The notes: generated from the sequence alone by a model not told the origin. A DNA stretch of 64,000 nucleotides from Ustilaginoidea virens (GCF_000687475.1 NC_057319.1:1550001-1614000), one strand, 5' to 3'; counted from the stretch's first letter, positions 33,801-45,928 are shown. Numbers and translations are program-made.

Positions 33801-35626
33801 ACCAATAGGGTGCTTTCTTACCTACCTAGCCGAAAAACGACTAGATTTTCGGATACCTAGGCAGCCCCCTAGAGGCTCCCATATAGGATTTCCCCCCTTC
33901 CTATGCTTTTTACCAGCAAATATACAATATTTGCTGTGCAGTAAAGATTAAGGCTGCAAAACGGGCCCTAGAAGGTATGCCTAATAGCTGGAAGGAAGTC
34001 TTATATAGCCCATAAAAAGATAGCTGGGTTAAGGCCTTATTTTCGGAATTCGAGTAATTAATCGACTTAAATATCTTCCAATTTATACTAAAGGCTAGTA
34101 TTCCTACTAGTAGGAAGATATTGCGCAACCGGCCTATTTTTCGTATAAAGAAAGATGCAAATAATAACCCGGTTAAATATAAGGCACGATTAGTTATCAA
34201 AGGCTTTATGCAGGTATTTAGGCAAGACTTTACGGAGACCTATGCCTCTACTTCGATCCCACCAATATAGAGGATTATCCTTGCTTTTGCTACTGCAAAT
34301 AACTAGGAAATAGAGCAGATCGACTTTATTGGTGCCTTTCTAAATAGTGAACTACTGGAGACGATTTATATAGAGATTCCAACTAGTTTTCTAGAATTTG
34401 CAGAAAGCCTACTCTCACCTAACCTAGCCTTATGGTCTGATTAGTAGTATCGTCGACTTCTAGCCTTACTTACTAAGGTTAGATATAACCCTTTTGCATT
34501 ATAAGTCATACTATTGAAGAAAGCCTTATATAGGCTAAAATAAGGCCCTCGCGAGTGGCAGTTACGGTTAAAAGACCTTCTAGTGCAAGAGGGTTTTAAG
34601 CTATTACTTTCTGATGCTACCGTCTTCTATAATAAAGGAACGTATACCTTTATTATGACCTATATGGATGACTGCTTGATTATTGGTCTGGATCTTAGCT
34701 ATATTGACTAGCTTAAGACTAAGTTCTATAAGGTTTACACTATAGAAGACCGAGGACCTGCCTCCTTCTTTCTTAGAGTGCAGATTATTAAGGATAGAGA
34801 AAAGGGCCTATTATAGCTGTACTAATCGTAATTTATTGCGGAAGTCCTTAAGAAATTTAACCTTAAGGACGCACGACTGCATCTAATCCCGCTATAACCC
34901 GGTATACTTGCTGAGGCTAAAGATATGCCGCTGGATGCTAATAATTAATACTTATTCTAGTAGCTAGTAGGGATATCGATATGGTTGATAATGATGTTAA
35001 GACCTGACCTTGCCTTTCCAACGCAATACCTATTACGATATATACAATAGGCTTCCACTACACAGCTTAATGCTACTAAGGGCGCTTTTCGCTACTTAGC
35101 TGGTACGGCAAATACAGCTATTTGTTACCGTTACCGAGCCGCTAAAGCTACTATAGTATTAGCTGCATTTTCTGACAGCGATTTTACTAGGTGCCGGCTG
35201 ACTTCAAAGTCTACTAGTGGTTATCTTACTACCTTGAATGGTGGACCTATTAGCTAGAGGTTAAAACGGTCTTCGACTATGGTTTTATTAACGCTTGAAG
35301 CTGAGTCTGATATAATGCTTGAGGCGCTTCGCGAAGTAGAGTGGATATCTAATTTATTTAAAGAAATCCAGGTCGATATTTAACGTCTGATACTACTATA
35401 TTGCGATAACCAAGGGTCTATTTCTAACGCAAATGACCTAAATTAGTATGCCCGCACTAAGCATACCTTGCTTAAATTCCGGTATATATGTGAAAAGGCC
35501 TGTAGTGGCATAGTAAAAATATCTTATTTACCCACAATAGATATGCCTGCGGATGGACTTACCAAACCACTCCTAAGCCCGAAATTCCCTATATTTCGGC
35601 AGCTATTAGGGCTGCAATCCCTATAG
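30801..35626 (+). pseudogene. Copia-D pol (protease, integrase, RT, RNase H)
   Basis: Protease: YDTGSTVYIINDKKHF at about 31227. Integrase: HIRLGH (about 31908) and CIAC (about 32010) form the HHCC zinc site; LVDRKSRFR (about 32155) carries the first Asp; HYNSGKE (about 32286) has Asn where the second Asp is expected; VERFIR (about 32395). A hexapeptide-repeat linker lies at 32948-33130. RT: RPIFRIKKDANNNP (about 34132), IEQIDFIGAFLNSEL (about 34311) and YMDD at about 34661. RNase H: SDSDFT (about 35175), CDNQGSISNAN (about 35403), MPADGLTKPL (about 35545), ending at TAG 35624-35626. Numerous stops make it non-functional. Confidence 0.85.
32948..33130 (+). repeat. 18-bp tandem repeats in the Copia-D integrase-RT linker
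   Basis: Imperfect units of ggcctaccacaactaata, most regular at 33033-33120. In the pol frame they encode six-residue units such as GLPQLI. Confidence 0.85.
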
Positions 35627-35705
35627 CATCATCATCTTTTTTTTTTTCTGATTTTTTATAGGGTTTCTTTCTTTTATTCTAACGCTAGGATTAGCTATGT
35701 TGCTA

Positions 35706-35716
35706 ATTAGAGGGGG
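35706..35716 (+). other. Copia-D polypurine tract
   Basis: attagaggggg before the LTR start TGTTAAAATCAGCG at 35717. A run of more than ten T at about 35637-35648 lies between the pol stop and the PPT. Confidence 0.82.
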
Positions 35717-36444
35717 TGTTAAAATCAGCGCCTTTTTAGCTGTATTTTGGTACTGGTCTCGCTACCGTACGACGTCTCTACGTTGAGATATCGCGGTGGC
35801 TATATTAGGCGCTATGGTGGGGCACAGCGCCCCACAACGCCGATTACAGTGGGCCACAGCGCCGGTCACGGCACCGGCACAGCGCCCCACAGCCGGCCAC
35901 AGCGGCCGGTCACAGCGGGCCACAGGGCCCACAACAGGCGGCGCATTTCTACGGGATTACCAAATGGGCAAACCTTGCTAATACCAGCACTTTCGGCCTT
36001 CTACATACAGTCACCCGCTACACCGGTCATTTACGGCAGACCGATATAGGGCTTCCGGCCCGTACGGCAGGCTGTTATAGGGCATCCGGCACACCGCTAT
36101 AAGCCACTGGGCTTGGTTGGGTATGCACTGGGTAGGATATTGGGCACAGACTGGGCACGGTTGGGCAGACCGACTTTTCGTCGGGTTTTTTCGCTATTTT
36201 TACGGTTTTTCATTATTTTCAACCACTTTTTCAAGATGGTAGAAATATGCCCAAAATTCCCTCTTTCTAGCTAGAATAGTCACCAACAATCAGAATCAGA
36301 TTTCCCTGACATCTTTACTCTGGTCAACCTCTTATGCGCTTTAAATCTTTAACCAGCTCTTTGTTTTATTCTGCAACGCCTTGTACGCCACTGTCGGTAC
36401 TTAGTATACTTTCTAACAGTGTTCTGAGTCACCATTTTGCAATA
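35717..36444 (+). repeat. Copia-D 3' LTR
   Basis: 728 bp. It is very similar to the 5' LTR, with mainly C/T and G/A differences and a few small indels (for example an extra ttgctaat at about 35976). It ends TTGCAATA at 36444. Confidence 0.9.
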
Positions 36445-39400
36445 GCTAATAATCTCCTTAGGGAAGCCATAAAAGTGCTACTAGCACTATTAGAAGCATT
36501 CTGCGCAGTCTTCTGCTTTCATTAAGTATATAGCCTTAAGCTAGATATATTTCGATAAGCGATCTATAATAACTATAAGGAATCGCGGGTTAGAGGCGTT
36601 ATAGGCAGGAAGGTCGGTTATAAAGTCGACCGATATCTATAACTAGAAGCGGTCCGCGATTAATAACGGTTATAGTAACCCCTGGCGTAATTAGCGGCTC
36701 TTATATACCCTACGGTATTAGCAATTCCGAATATATCTTACTACCTTAGACGATATATTATCGAAGTAATAATCCCATCGTAATAGTTAAAAGGTAGTAT
36801 TTTTCCCTAGGTAGCCTATAATGGGCGAGTTATAGTAGTATTAGATTACTATAGTGGTTAAAGGCTTAAACGATAGAAGCTATACCTATGCCCGGTAAAG
36901 GAGTACGCTATATACATTTAGGGTATAATTAGCAATTTATTCTTATATTACCGCCTCTACTAGAAATCGTTATTCCCTATTCGTGATTACTATCTATTAG
37001 GCCTAATATATATTATCTTTGGATATCGCTTAATCCTAGATAGCTTAAAGGTAGGAGTCGGCGAAGATATATAGGCCGTAATGTAGGGTAGTCTATAGGG
37101 CTAAAGTTAGTATTATTTTGCCTTCTATTTTATCTATATTGAGTGCTAAAATAGATAATAGTTTTAGGATTTAGCCGATTTATAGCTCTGCCCTATCTGC
37201 CTCTTACTCCTATCGAGAAAGCGTATTAAGGCGTTAGGCTTATAACCTTAGCCTATACCGAAGATAGAAGTTAAAGAGTACTAAAGTTTCGGCCTATTGG
37301 GCTTATCGCTCGGATATTTCTTATAGTTAGGCAAAATACTCTAGGTTTTTATAGTCGATAAGGATAATAAAAGGGAAGGCTATTAAGCGGAGTTCTACTA
37401 ACTATACCTTAAAGTAAGAGATAATGGCGAGGAGTTCCTTATTATATATAATATAATTTTATTCTATATCTAATAAGCGAGCGGAATAGTATGCGATAGG
37501 GTAGAGTATATTATCCTCCCCGATTTGCAATAGATAGCCACTAAGGGCTATATTAGAACTATCTACCTTAAGGACCGTCTTTTTATTAGGGTCTTATTAG
37601 GCGAGAACTAGAAACGATACAAAATACTATTTAAGCGCTTAGAATACTGCTTTTTCTTTATATAGCTATTAGAATAGGACCCCTTTCTTTATTAACCTAA
37701 CTAAAGGGTTAATAAGGTGGGAGAAATCTAGGATAAAGTTATAGTAGAAGTTGGCAAAACCGAGGAAATTATAAACGCCTTTTAATTTTATAGGTACTTC
37801 TTAGTTCTAGATAGCCTTAACCTTTTTGGGGTCTAGATAGATTTCCTTTCTGGCCGTTATGATGTATCTTAGGTATTAAACCTCCTTTACTATAAAGTTG
37901 CATTTATTAAGATCTAAATTTAAGCCGGCCTTTTATAGTCGTCGAAAGACTTTCTTAATGCGCCCTATATAGTCCGCCTTTATTCCCCCGGTATAGATTA
38001 AGATATTATTAAGATAGGCGGTTATAAAGTCTTTTAGTGTATTCCCTAAGGCCCTATTAATATATCTTTAGAAGGTTATAGGGGCCCCGGTTAGGCTAAA
38101 TAGCATAATAAGCCATTTAAATAGTCTAAATTATATACAGAATATAGTTAAATATTCATCGCCCTCTATAATATATATCTTATAGAATGCTATGCGTATA
38201 TTAACCTTAGTAAACTATTTCGCCTAGGATAAGGATCGTAAGGTCTCCTTAATTAAAGGGAGGGGGTATCGGTTTTAGACTATAACCTTATTAAGGGTTT
38301 GGTAGTTAATATAAAAATGCTACCTGCTATTCCCTTTTCTAGCTAGTAGGACTAATGCCGCTGCCGATAAGGAGCTTATATAGATCTATCTTTTATCTAT
38401 TAGGTTAATTACTTATCTTCGAACCTTAAGTAACTAGTCTTATAGTATATTATATAATAGGCCCTAAGGTAAGTCTAGCTAGCTCCTATCTATAGTCTTT
38501 TTAAGCTGGATATAGTAGTCTAATATACCTTGGTATGGAGGGAGACTAAAAGCCTTCTCTTTATTAAAAAGGTCGGTAAATTCTTATAATTTTATTAGGA
38601 GTACCTATAGCTTTTGCGATTATAGGGCAGAGTCTTAATAAGGTAATAGTATAACGCAAAGGATATATATTATCTCCTATAAGCTTATTATAATAAAGGA
38701 AGTCGACCGGTCCCTAGAGCGTTTTACCCGCTTTAGTATACTATAAAAGATTAAGCTAAAGATATTTACTATAATCGGACCCTATTGCCTTCTTATCGAT
38801 TCCTTAATGATAAGGCTACCTACTGATCCGATCTTTAATTAGTATCGCTTTACCTATAGTATAATATTATAGTACTCTATCTAAGGCATCTTAAGGATAA
38901 TATCGCAAGTAAGGCCCAGGATAATATAAAGTATAATTATAAATGGCTATCTATCGATATCGATTGCTATATAGACGATATAAGTAATAAAGGAACGTAT
39001 TACCTTATATTCTCCTAAATAGCTCTAAATATCTACTGCCGTTCCGATTTCCCTACGTTATAGTAGGCAGATAGGTTAGAGGCCTAACCGTTATACTATC
39101 TTTTCGCTTATAGCGCTATAGTAGTTATATCCCGAGTCGATTAAGGTATTAATAAAGGTATAGGATTTATATAAGATTAGTACTAAAAAGGGGTATTTAT
39201 TTATTCGTTCTATAATCTCTTTTAATTCCTTTTATAATTGGGCCGGGGTCTATATATATATCTTAAGCCTTCTAATAAGACTAGGTTTAAGGGCTATTCT
39301 TTTTCTTAATCTTTATCGCTACTTTCGACCTTTATAACTTATAAATTAAGCGAGGCTACTTTAGCTATATTGGGTCGGATTGCCGGCAATAGGTGGTATA

Positions 39401-40481
39401 TAAACGTCTAATAATTAGGAGAGCTATACTAAAAATAAAGACCTTTCTTCCTATAATCTTTATACTATTCTTTAGAGACCTATATCGCCCTAGGTGTGTA
39501 CTAATTACCCTTCGAGTCTAGCTTATTAATACCCGATATTTATATATCGCCCTTAGAATCCCGGGTGTATATTGGTCGGGAATAGGTCGAACCTATATAG
39601 TAATTAATAATTAAGCTAATCTTAATATCGATAGCAATTTATCGGTAATAGTCTACCGCTAAATAATAATTGTAATAGGAGACCCTAAGGCTAATAATCT
39701 TATTAGCTATATAAGCGTTAAGCGCCGATCGGAGGTATTTAAGCTTAACTTCCTTAGGCCAACCGAGACCGCTAGTAAGTATAAGTTTTTCCTCGAATCG
39801 TATAAAAAAAGCAGTAAAAGGTTCCTTAGGGCCCTAGCGTAAGGAGTACTTAAGCTTAGTAATAGCGCGATCCTATTAGTGCGGGTCTTTAAAGAGATAT
39901 TAAAGGTATTCGAAGAACTTTATTATATTATAATCGCAAGCCATACTATTCTTGAAAAAGGCCGCGATTTATAATTAGACTATAGACGAAAGGTTCTAGA
40001 AGATAAATATCTATTAGGTCTTCTTATCCCCGATAAATTCCTTATCGACCTTAAGCTTATATTATATAAAGGTCCGCTAGGCTATAAATATAGCCTTTTT
40101 GCTATTAAAGGGGTCCCCTATTAGGATCGGCTTGTATTTTAGCTAGGTATCCTAAGCCGTAGGGAGGGGGGCGTTCTATTATATAACTAGGGCCAGTTAG
40201 GTAGTATTTTAGGAGCTATTTAACTAGTTCATAAGGAGGGTCTATAGCAAGGCGGCAACGGCAGCGAGGTATTACGTATTAGTCTATATCTGCACTTCTA
40301 TCTATTGTAATCCCGATGCGAGCTACTCCACTCGGGTATATATATTACGTTGGGGGCGTTATGGTCTTAGGTTATTTATACCCGTTTCTCTAGGTATACT
40401 CATCTCAATATCTTATATAGCCTGCATTATTGGCTTTATAATGTGAGGTTATAATAGTAAGGCTGAGAGAGTCTATTTAAA
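36445..40481 (-). pseudogene. Gypsy-C gag-pol, integrase end missing
   Basis: Parallel to Gypsy-A: the RT segment is at about 38220-38070, the catalytic YLDD-equivalent near 38010, RNase H about 37700-37200 and the integrase core near 36710-36595, where the frame reads ISVDFITDLPA, the conserved start of the gypsy integrase catalytic core with its first Asp. Gln/Trp-type stops occur throughout. Gag and protease are placed by position (about 40300-38900). Confidence 0.78.
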
Positions 40482-40723
40482 TATAAAGGATTGGCCCTAG
40501 GGCTACTACGAATAGGCGTCGAATGAATATATTAAATAGACTAAGGAGGAAAGGAAGAGGACCCGAATAGGGGCCTCTAAGTAGTCTATTTATGCCCGTA
40601 TGTAGTATAGGCCGAGTCTTTAGCGAGCCCTCGTGACCCCGTGCTGATACTCCTTAGGCTAGTCGCGGGCGCAGCCCGAGTCCTAGCCATATTATGGCGC
40701 GGGCGTAGCCCGAGCTCGTGATA
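40482..40723 (-). repeat. Gypsy-C 5' LTR
   Basis: 242 bp, ends gctcgtgata; it keeps the gcgggcgcagcccgag hairpin units seen in the Gypsy-A LTRs. Confidence 0.9.
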
Positions 40724-40847
40724 GGTAAAAGGCAAAGGCCTAAGGTAAGACCACCATAAGTCTAAGAGGCGGTATAAGGGCCAGGAGGTTAGTAGGCCAG
40801 TAGGGCATTAGGCCAGCAGCCTAGTAGGCTACTATAGGATTTTAATA
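40724..40847 (-). repeat. Copia-3 3' LTR fragment
   Basis: The 124 bp of the LTR next to the PPT (ends gattttaata, then ccccctctg). The rest is missing on the far side of Gypsy-C, where Copia-D lies instead. Confidence 0.88.
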
Positions 40848-42034
40848 CCCCCTCTGATTAGCTACTGTAGTAGCAAGCTAATTATCGTATAAGGATAGGG
40901 AAAGAAAATGCATTAAAAGTGCTAAGGAAAAACATAAGAAAAACCTTGGTAAAAGTTAGTATAAGTTAGCAGGACCTAAGACCTAGTAACTCGCGGAACC
41001 TAGTAAATTTAGGGCCCGGCAGTGGCTTGGTAAGACCATCAGCAGGCATACTATTAGTAGGTAAAAAGGTAATTTTAACCAAGCCCAGCTGGGCTTGCTC
41101 CCTAATATACCGGAATTTTAATAGCGTATGCTTAGTGCGAGCGTGCTGATTAGGATTATTAGAATTCGAAATAGAGCCCTGATTATCGCAGTATAACGGT
41201 ATAGGGCGTAGAATATCGATTTCCAGCTCCTTACAAAGGTTAGAAAGCCACTGGACCTTACGGATAGTCTCAAGTAATGCATCAGATTCAGCTTCTAAAG
41301 TAGATAGCACTACTAAAGAGGCTCGCTTAGAACGCCAGCTAATAGGACCACTATTAATAGTAGTAAGAAAGCCTCCAGTAGATTTAGAGGTTTCTTTACA
41401 GCCAGTAAAATCGCTATCAGAATAAGCGGTTATAATAGGCTGTTGGTTGCTTTTAGTAGTGCTAAAGCAAATAGCTTGGTTCTCAGTGCCTTTAAGGTAG
41501 CTAAAGCTGCCTTTTGCAGCATTTAGATGCATATTAGTTGCTTTCGACATAAACCGAGAAAGGTATTGGGTAGGAAATGCTAGGTCGGGCCTAGTCATCA
41601 TCATAAGCCACATTATAGTGCCAGTAAGGCTCTAATAAAGGCTCTGATCAGTAGGGCTAAGGTCTTTTCCACTAGATTCATTTAGAATGCCTGGTTGAAG
41701 TGGAATAAGCTGAGGTTTAGTATCCTGTAGGCCGAATTTAGCTAGGACCTCTGCTATAAATTGGGCTTGGTGTAGCCATAATAGACCTTCCTTCCTATTT
41801 CGTATAATTTGTACGCCTAGGAAGAAGGAAGCCGGACCGCGGTCTTCTATAGTATAGACCTTATGAAATTTCCTTTTTAGCTGGTTAATATAAGTTATAT
41901 TTGGACCAACTAATAGGCAATCGTCAACATAAGTGACGATAAAGGTGCTGGTTTGCGTATTATAAAAGACGGCAGCATTAGAAGCTAAAGGTAAGAAGCC
42001 TTCACTAGAAATCAGGTCTTTTAGCCGGTGTTGC
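40848..42034 (-). pseudogene. Copia-3 RT C-part and RNase H
   Basis: The 215-codon open frame 40966-41613 covers the end of RT (MWLMMMTRPDLAFPTQYLSR) and RNase H with YSDSDFTGC, LSTLEAESDALLE, CDNQGSISNSN and MPADGLTKPLPGPK. Upstream, to the Copia-2 junction, it contains the YVDD region (about 41935) interrupted by a stop at 41635. Coding capacity is better kept here than in Copia-1. Confidence 0.85.
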
Positions 42035-42760
42035 TATTGCAATTCTCAAGGTCACTATAAAAGCAGAGCCTTACTAGCTAGCTAGATGGCACAAGACTGT
42101 CTGCGACCTGTGAACTAATCTTAGTATAAATACTAGATTTTTCACCAAGTCCTAAGACTATACAAGTGCTATAAAGCAAGGCAAGTGTAAAGGCAAGGCA
42201 AATATAAGATAACCAGAAAACGCAGGGAAGGTAAGAAGTTAAGAGGCATATAGTGCATTAACAGACTCGATTGTGCTGCCCTTCTACTATCTAGAAAGAA
42301 GGGGGAAAGCTATCCTATATATACACGAAGGAGGGGTGGGCCCAGGCATCCAGGGAAGCCAGTAAGAGGGCTCCCCGTAATGCTCGCTATGATACGTCAG
42401 CAACCCCGCTATATCCGACCTTTCCAACCACCCTAACCACCGCACTAGTAATTAGTCACCGCACTAGTAACTAGCCACCACGCTAGTAGGCCACCACGCT
42501 AATTTAGCAATGCCACACCACGCTAGTAGGCCGCCACCACGCTAGTAGGCAACCACGCTAATTTAGCAATGCCACACCTTTTCAACAAGGCCTACCTTAC
42601 TTGATATACAGTAAATAATCCACTGAAAATCCTTAAGGTAAAAGGCAAAGGCCTAAGGTAATACTACCATAAGTCCAAGAGGCGGTATAAGGGCCAGAAG
42701 GTTAGTAGGCCAGTAGGGCATAAGGCCAGCAGCCTAGTAGGCTACTATAGGATTTTAACA
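42035..42760 (-). repeat. Copia-2 3' LTR
   Basis: 726 bp, TGTTAAAATCC...GAGAATTGCAATA on the coding strand. It includes a tandem array of ccaccacgctagtagg units (about 42430-42580). Confidence 0.95.
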
Positions 42761-42874
42761 CCCCCTCTGATTAGCTACTGTAGTATCAAGCTAATCGTGT
42801 AAAGGATAGGGAAAGAAAATGCAATAAAGGTCCTAAGGAAAAACATAGGAAAAACCTTAGTAAGTTAGTATAAG

Positions 42875-45800
42875 TTAGCAGGCCCTAAGACCTAGTAACT
42901 CGCGGAACCTAGTAAATTTAGGGCCCGCTAGTGGCTTTGTAAGACCGTCAGCAGGCATACTATTAGTAGGTAAGTAGGTAATTTTAACCAAGCCGAGCTG
43001 TGCTTGCTCCCTAATATACCGGAATTTTAATAGTGTATGCTTAGTGCGAGCATGCTGGTTAGGGTTATTAGAATTCGAAATAGAGCCCTGATTATCGCAG
43101 TATAACGGTATAGGGCGTAAAATATCGATTTCCAGCTCCTTACAAAGGTTAGAAAGCCACTGTACCTCACGGATAGTCTCAAGTAATGCATCAGATTCAG
43201 CTTCTAAAGTAGATAATACTACTAAAGAGGCTCGCTTGGAACGCCAGCTAATAGGACCACTATTAATAGTAGTCAAGAAGCCTCCAGTAGATTTAGAGGT
43301 TTCTTTACAGCCAGCAAAGTCGCTATCAGAGTAAGCGGCTATAATAGGCTGTTGGTTGCTTTTAGTAAAGCAAATAGCTAGATTCTCAGTGCCTTTAAGG
43401 TAACTAAAGCTGCCTTTTGCAGCATTTAGATGCACATTAGTTGCTTTCGATATAAACCGAGAAAGGTATTGGGTAGGAAATGCTAGGTCGGGCCTAGTCA
43501 TCATCATAAGCCACATTATAGTGCCAGTAAGGCTCTGATAAAGGCTCTGATCAGTAGGGCTAAGGTCTTTTCCACTAAATTCATTTAGAATCCCTGGTTG
43601 AAGTGGAATAAGCTGAGGTTTAGTATCCTGTAAGCCGAATTTAGCTAGAACCTTTGCTATAAATTGGGCTTGGTGTAGCCACAATAGACCTTCCTTCCTA
43701 TTTCGTATAATCTGTACACCTAGGAAGAAGGAAGCCGGACCGCGGTCTTCTATAGCATAGACCTTATGAAATTTCCTTTTTAGCTGGTTAATATAAGTTA
43801 TATTTGGACCAACTAATAGGCAATCGTCAATATAAGTAACGATAAAGGTGCTGGTTTGCTTATTATAAAAGACGGCAGTATCAGAGGCTAAAGATAAGAA
43901 GCTTTCACTAGAAATCAGGTCTTTTAGCCGGTGTTGCCATTCGCGGGGTGCTTGTTTTAGTCCGTATAGGGCCTTCTTTAATAAAATAGCTTGCTTTATA
44001 GAAGGGTTAAAGCCAGCTTCTTTAAGCAAAGTTAGTAGCCGTTGGCGCTGTATATTAGACCAAAGCTTGCTATCAGTTAGTAAACTTTCCGTAAATTCAA
44101 GGAATCCATCAGGAATATCCATATAAATAGTCTCAGAAAGTTCGCTATTTAGAAAAGCGCCTATAAAGTCAATTTGCTCTATTTCCCAGTTATTACTAGC
44201 AGCTAAAGCCAGTATAACTCTCCAGGTAGGTGGGATAGAGGTAGAAGCATAGGTATGCTGAAAGTCCTTTCCTTCGACTTGCATAAAACCCTTGACAACT
44301 AATCTAGCCTTATATTTTATAGGCTGATTATTAGCATCCTTTTTAACCCGAAAAACAGGCCTATTGCGTATAATTTTCCTATCAATAGGAACGCTAGACT
44401 TAGGAATAAATTGGAAGACTTTAGTATCCAATAACTGCTCAAATTCCTTAAATAAGGCCTTTATCCAAAGGTCTTTTTCAGGGCTTTGTAGCACATCCTT
44501 CCAGCTATTTGGCGTGCCGTCAGCATTTTTAGCAAGCTTACGCTTCGCTTTATAGCAGGAATCCCATATCAGGTGGTATAAATCCTGATCAGGGAATAAG
44601 TCGGTAGGGCTAGTAGGGTTAGTAGGGCCCGCAGGTATAGCAGGGCCAGCAGGGCCAGTAGGGCCAGCAAGGTCGGCAGGAGTAAGGCTGGTAAGGATAT
44701 CTATAAGGTCATCCTTTGCAGTAGCCGGGGACTGAATTGTAGGGGTGGTATTAATATTAATAATACCAGGGACGCTTTTAAGGTCATCTAGTATAATATT
44801 ATTATTAGTAATGTTAGTAGGGTTAGTAGAGTTAGTAGGGTTAGGAATGCTTTCTAGGTCATCCAGTAAAATAGCAGGTTCTCTGCTAGATACCCCCTCT
44901 GAACCTATATTTTGCCCTCTATGAAAGTCTCCTTCTAGACTACTAGAAATAGGGCCTATACCTTCATTTTGGTGAATAAAGGTAATAAAGGTTGTTTTGG
45001 TAACAACCTTCTTCTTTAGAAGGTAGACTAAGTAGGTATTATTACCTAGAGTGGCAAGGAGCCTACCAGGCTCGGTACGGGGCGCTAATTTGCGGCTCTT
45101 TACACGCTTTTCGTGTGGTATAAGCACTTCAATAGCTGCTCCAATAGCCCTAAGGTTAATAAGATCAGGGTAGTGCTCCGGTGTTATCTGGTTATAATCC
45201 TTTAATAGCTCCTGATAGGGGCTAGAAGGTCTGTTAGTAACTGCTGTTATATTTACTAGCATAACAACGCCAGTAATTACAGCGGACCAGAGGTTAGATG
45301 GTAGCCTTGACCAGGCCATAGTAGCACGTAGTCTATCAGCTATAACCCTAATGGACCGCTCAGCTAGGCCGTTTTGTTCGTGAATATAGGGGCAAGATGT
45401 ATTAAAAGTTATGCCCTGTTCGACAAGCCAATCACTAAGCATTTTGTTGATTTTATTTCCACTATTATAGTGGAATTCAACAGGCGTTTTACCATATCTG
45501 ACCTGTAGGCTCTGTATAAAGCTCTGTAATGCTTTAAAAATAACAGTGCCTTCCCTATTAGGCAGTAAGTAAAGCCAACGGAATCGGGATTTTCTGTCCA
45601 CTAATATAAGGGCAATAGGTCGTTTGTTGTATGGCATAGGTGATATAGCAAAAGTATTACCTTCTATAATATCCAGGCATTTAGCTGGATTAGATATCGC
45701 ATCCTTAGAAGGTTTTCTAACCTTCTTAGCTTGAATACAAGCTAGGCAGCGAAAATCAGTATCTTTAACCTTATTAAGGTTAGGAAGACCAGGGGTATTA

Positions 45801-45928
45801 GCATAGGTCTTTTTAAGTAGCTGAATACCTATATGCCCTAGCCGTACATGCCAAATGCCGGCTAACTGTAATAGCTTCTGATATTCTGTATCAGCAGCTA
45901 CAGGGGCAGGAGTAGGGCTAGTAGCCAC
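42875..45928 (-). CDS. Copia-2 integrase-RT-RNase H, 1017-codon open segment of gag-pol
   Basis: The longest intact frame in the window; the ATG is internal to the polyprotein and not a true start. Domains: integrase zinc site H27-x4-H32 and C61-x2-C64; catalytic core with D111 (LVDRKSRFRW), N155 in HYNSGNK where other copies have Asp, and E190 (NGLAERSIR); linker about 330-480 rich in Pro, Thr, Asn and Gly; RT with RPVFRVKKDANN, QIDFIGAFLNSEL, ALYGLKQAPREW and YIDD at 699-702; RNase H from about 850 (YSDSDFAGC, EAESDALLE, CDNQGSISNSN, MPADGLTKP) to the TAG/TAA-type end at LGLRAC. RT and RNase H look intact, but integrase is probably inactive because of N155 (a G-to-A transition). Integrase preceding RT defines Ty1/copia. 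Confidence 0.95.
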   Translation of the reverse strand: MATSPTPAPVAADTEYQKLLQLAGIWHVRLGHIGIQLLKKTYANTPGLPNLNKVKDTDFRCLACIQAKKVRKPSKDAISNPAKCLDIIEGNTFAISPMPYNKRPIALILVDRKSRFRWLYLLPNREGTVIFKALQSFIQSLQVRYGKTPVEFHYNSGNKINKMLSDWLVEQGITFNTSCPYIHEQNGLAERSIRVIADRLRATMAWSRLPSNLWSAVITGVVMLVNITAVTNRPSSPYQELLKDYNQITPEHYPDLINLRAIGAAIEVLIPHEKRVKSRKLAPRTEPGRLLATLGNNTYLVYLLKKKVVTKTTFITFIHQNEGIGPISSSLEGDFHRGQNIGSEGVSSREPAILLDDLESIPNPTNSTNPTNITNNNIILDDLKSVPGIININTTPTIQSPATAKDDLIDILTSLTPADLAGPTGPAGPAIPAGPTNPTSPTDLFPDQDLYHLIWDSCYKAKRKLAKNADGTPNSWKDVLQSPEKDLWIKALFKEFEQLLDTKVFQFIPKSSVPIDRKIIRNRPVFRVKKDANNQPIKYKARLVVKGFMQVEGKDFQHTYASTSIPPTWRVILALAASNNWEIEQIDFIGAFLNSELSETIYMDIPDGFLEFTESLLTDSKLWSNIQRQRLLTLLKEAGFNPSIKQAILLKKALYGLKQAPREWQHRLKDLISSESFLSLASDTAVFYNKQTSTFIVTYIDDCLLVGPNITYINQLKRKFHKVYAIEDRGPASFFLGVQIIRNRKEGLLWLHQAQFIAKVLAKFGLQDTKPQLIPLQPGILNEFSGKDLSPTDQSLYQSLTGTIMWLMMMTRPDLAFPTQYLSRFISKATNVHLNAAKGSFSYLKGTENLAICFTKSNQQPIIAAYSDSDFAGCKETSKSTGGFLTTINSGPISWRSKRASLVVLSTLEAESDALLETIREVQWLSNLCKELEIDILRPIPLYCDNQGSISNSNNPNQHARTKHTLLKFRYIREQAQLGLVKITYLPTNSMPADGLTKPLAGPKFTRFRELLGLRAC

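Larger units (their letters stand above)
28820..36444 (+). mobile_element. Copia-D, full-length element of a second copia family
   Basis: LTRs at 28820-29545 (726 bp) and 35717-36444 (728 bp), primer site ggttatgagcccgg at 29546, one gag-pol frame (29825-35626, a whole number of codons), PPT before the 3' LTR. LTR termini (TGTTGAAATC...TTGCAACA) and primer site resemble the Copia-1 family but the LTR bodies are unrelated. Flanks do not match: left is Copia-1b integrase (gctat), right is Gypsy-C integrase (gctaa). Confidence 0.9.
36445..40723 (-). mobile_element. Gypsy-C, truncated Ty3/gypsy element of the Gypsy-A family
   Basis: The 5' LTR (40482-40723, 242 bp) and internal sequence are collinear with Gypsy-A 26662 down to about 22384, then stop at the Copia-D LTR. 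The integrase C-terminus, PPT and 3' LTR are missing. It sits in the 3' LTR of Copia-3, which resumes at 40724. It is less mutated than Gypsy-A in places. Confidence 0.85.
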
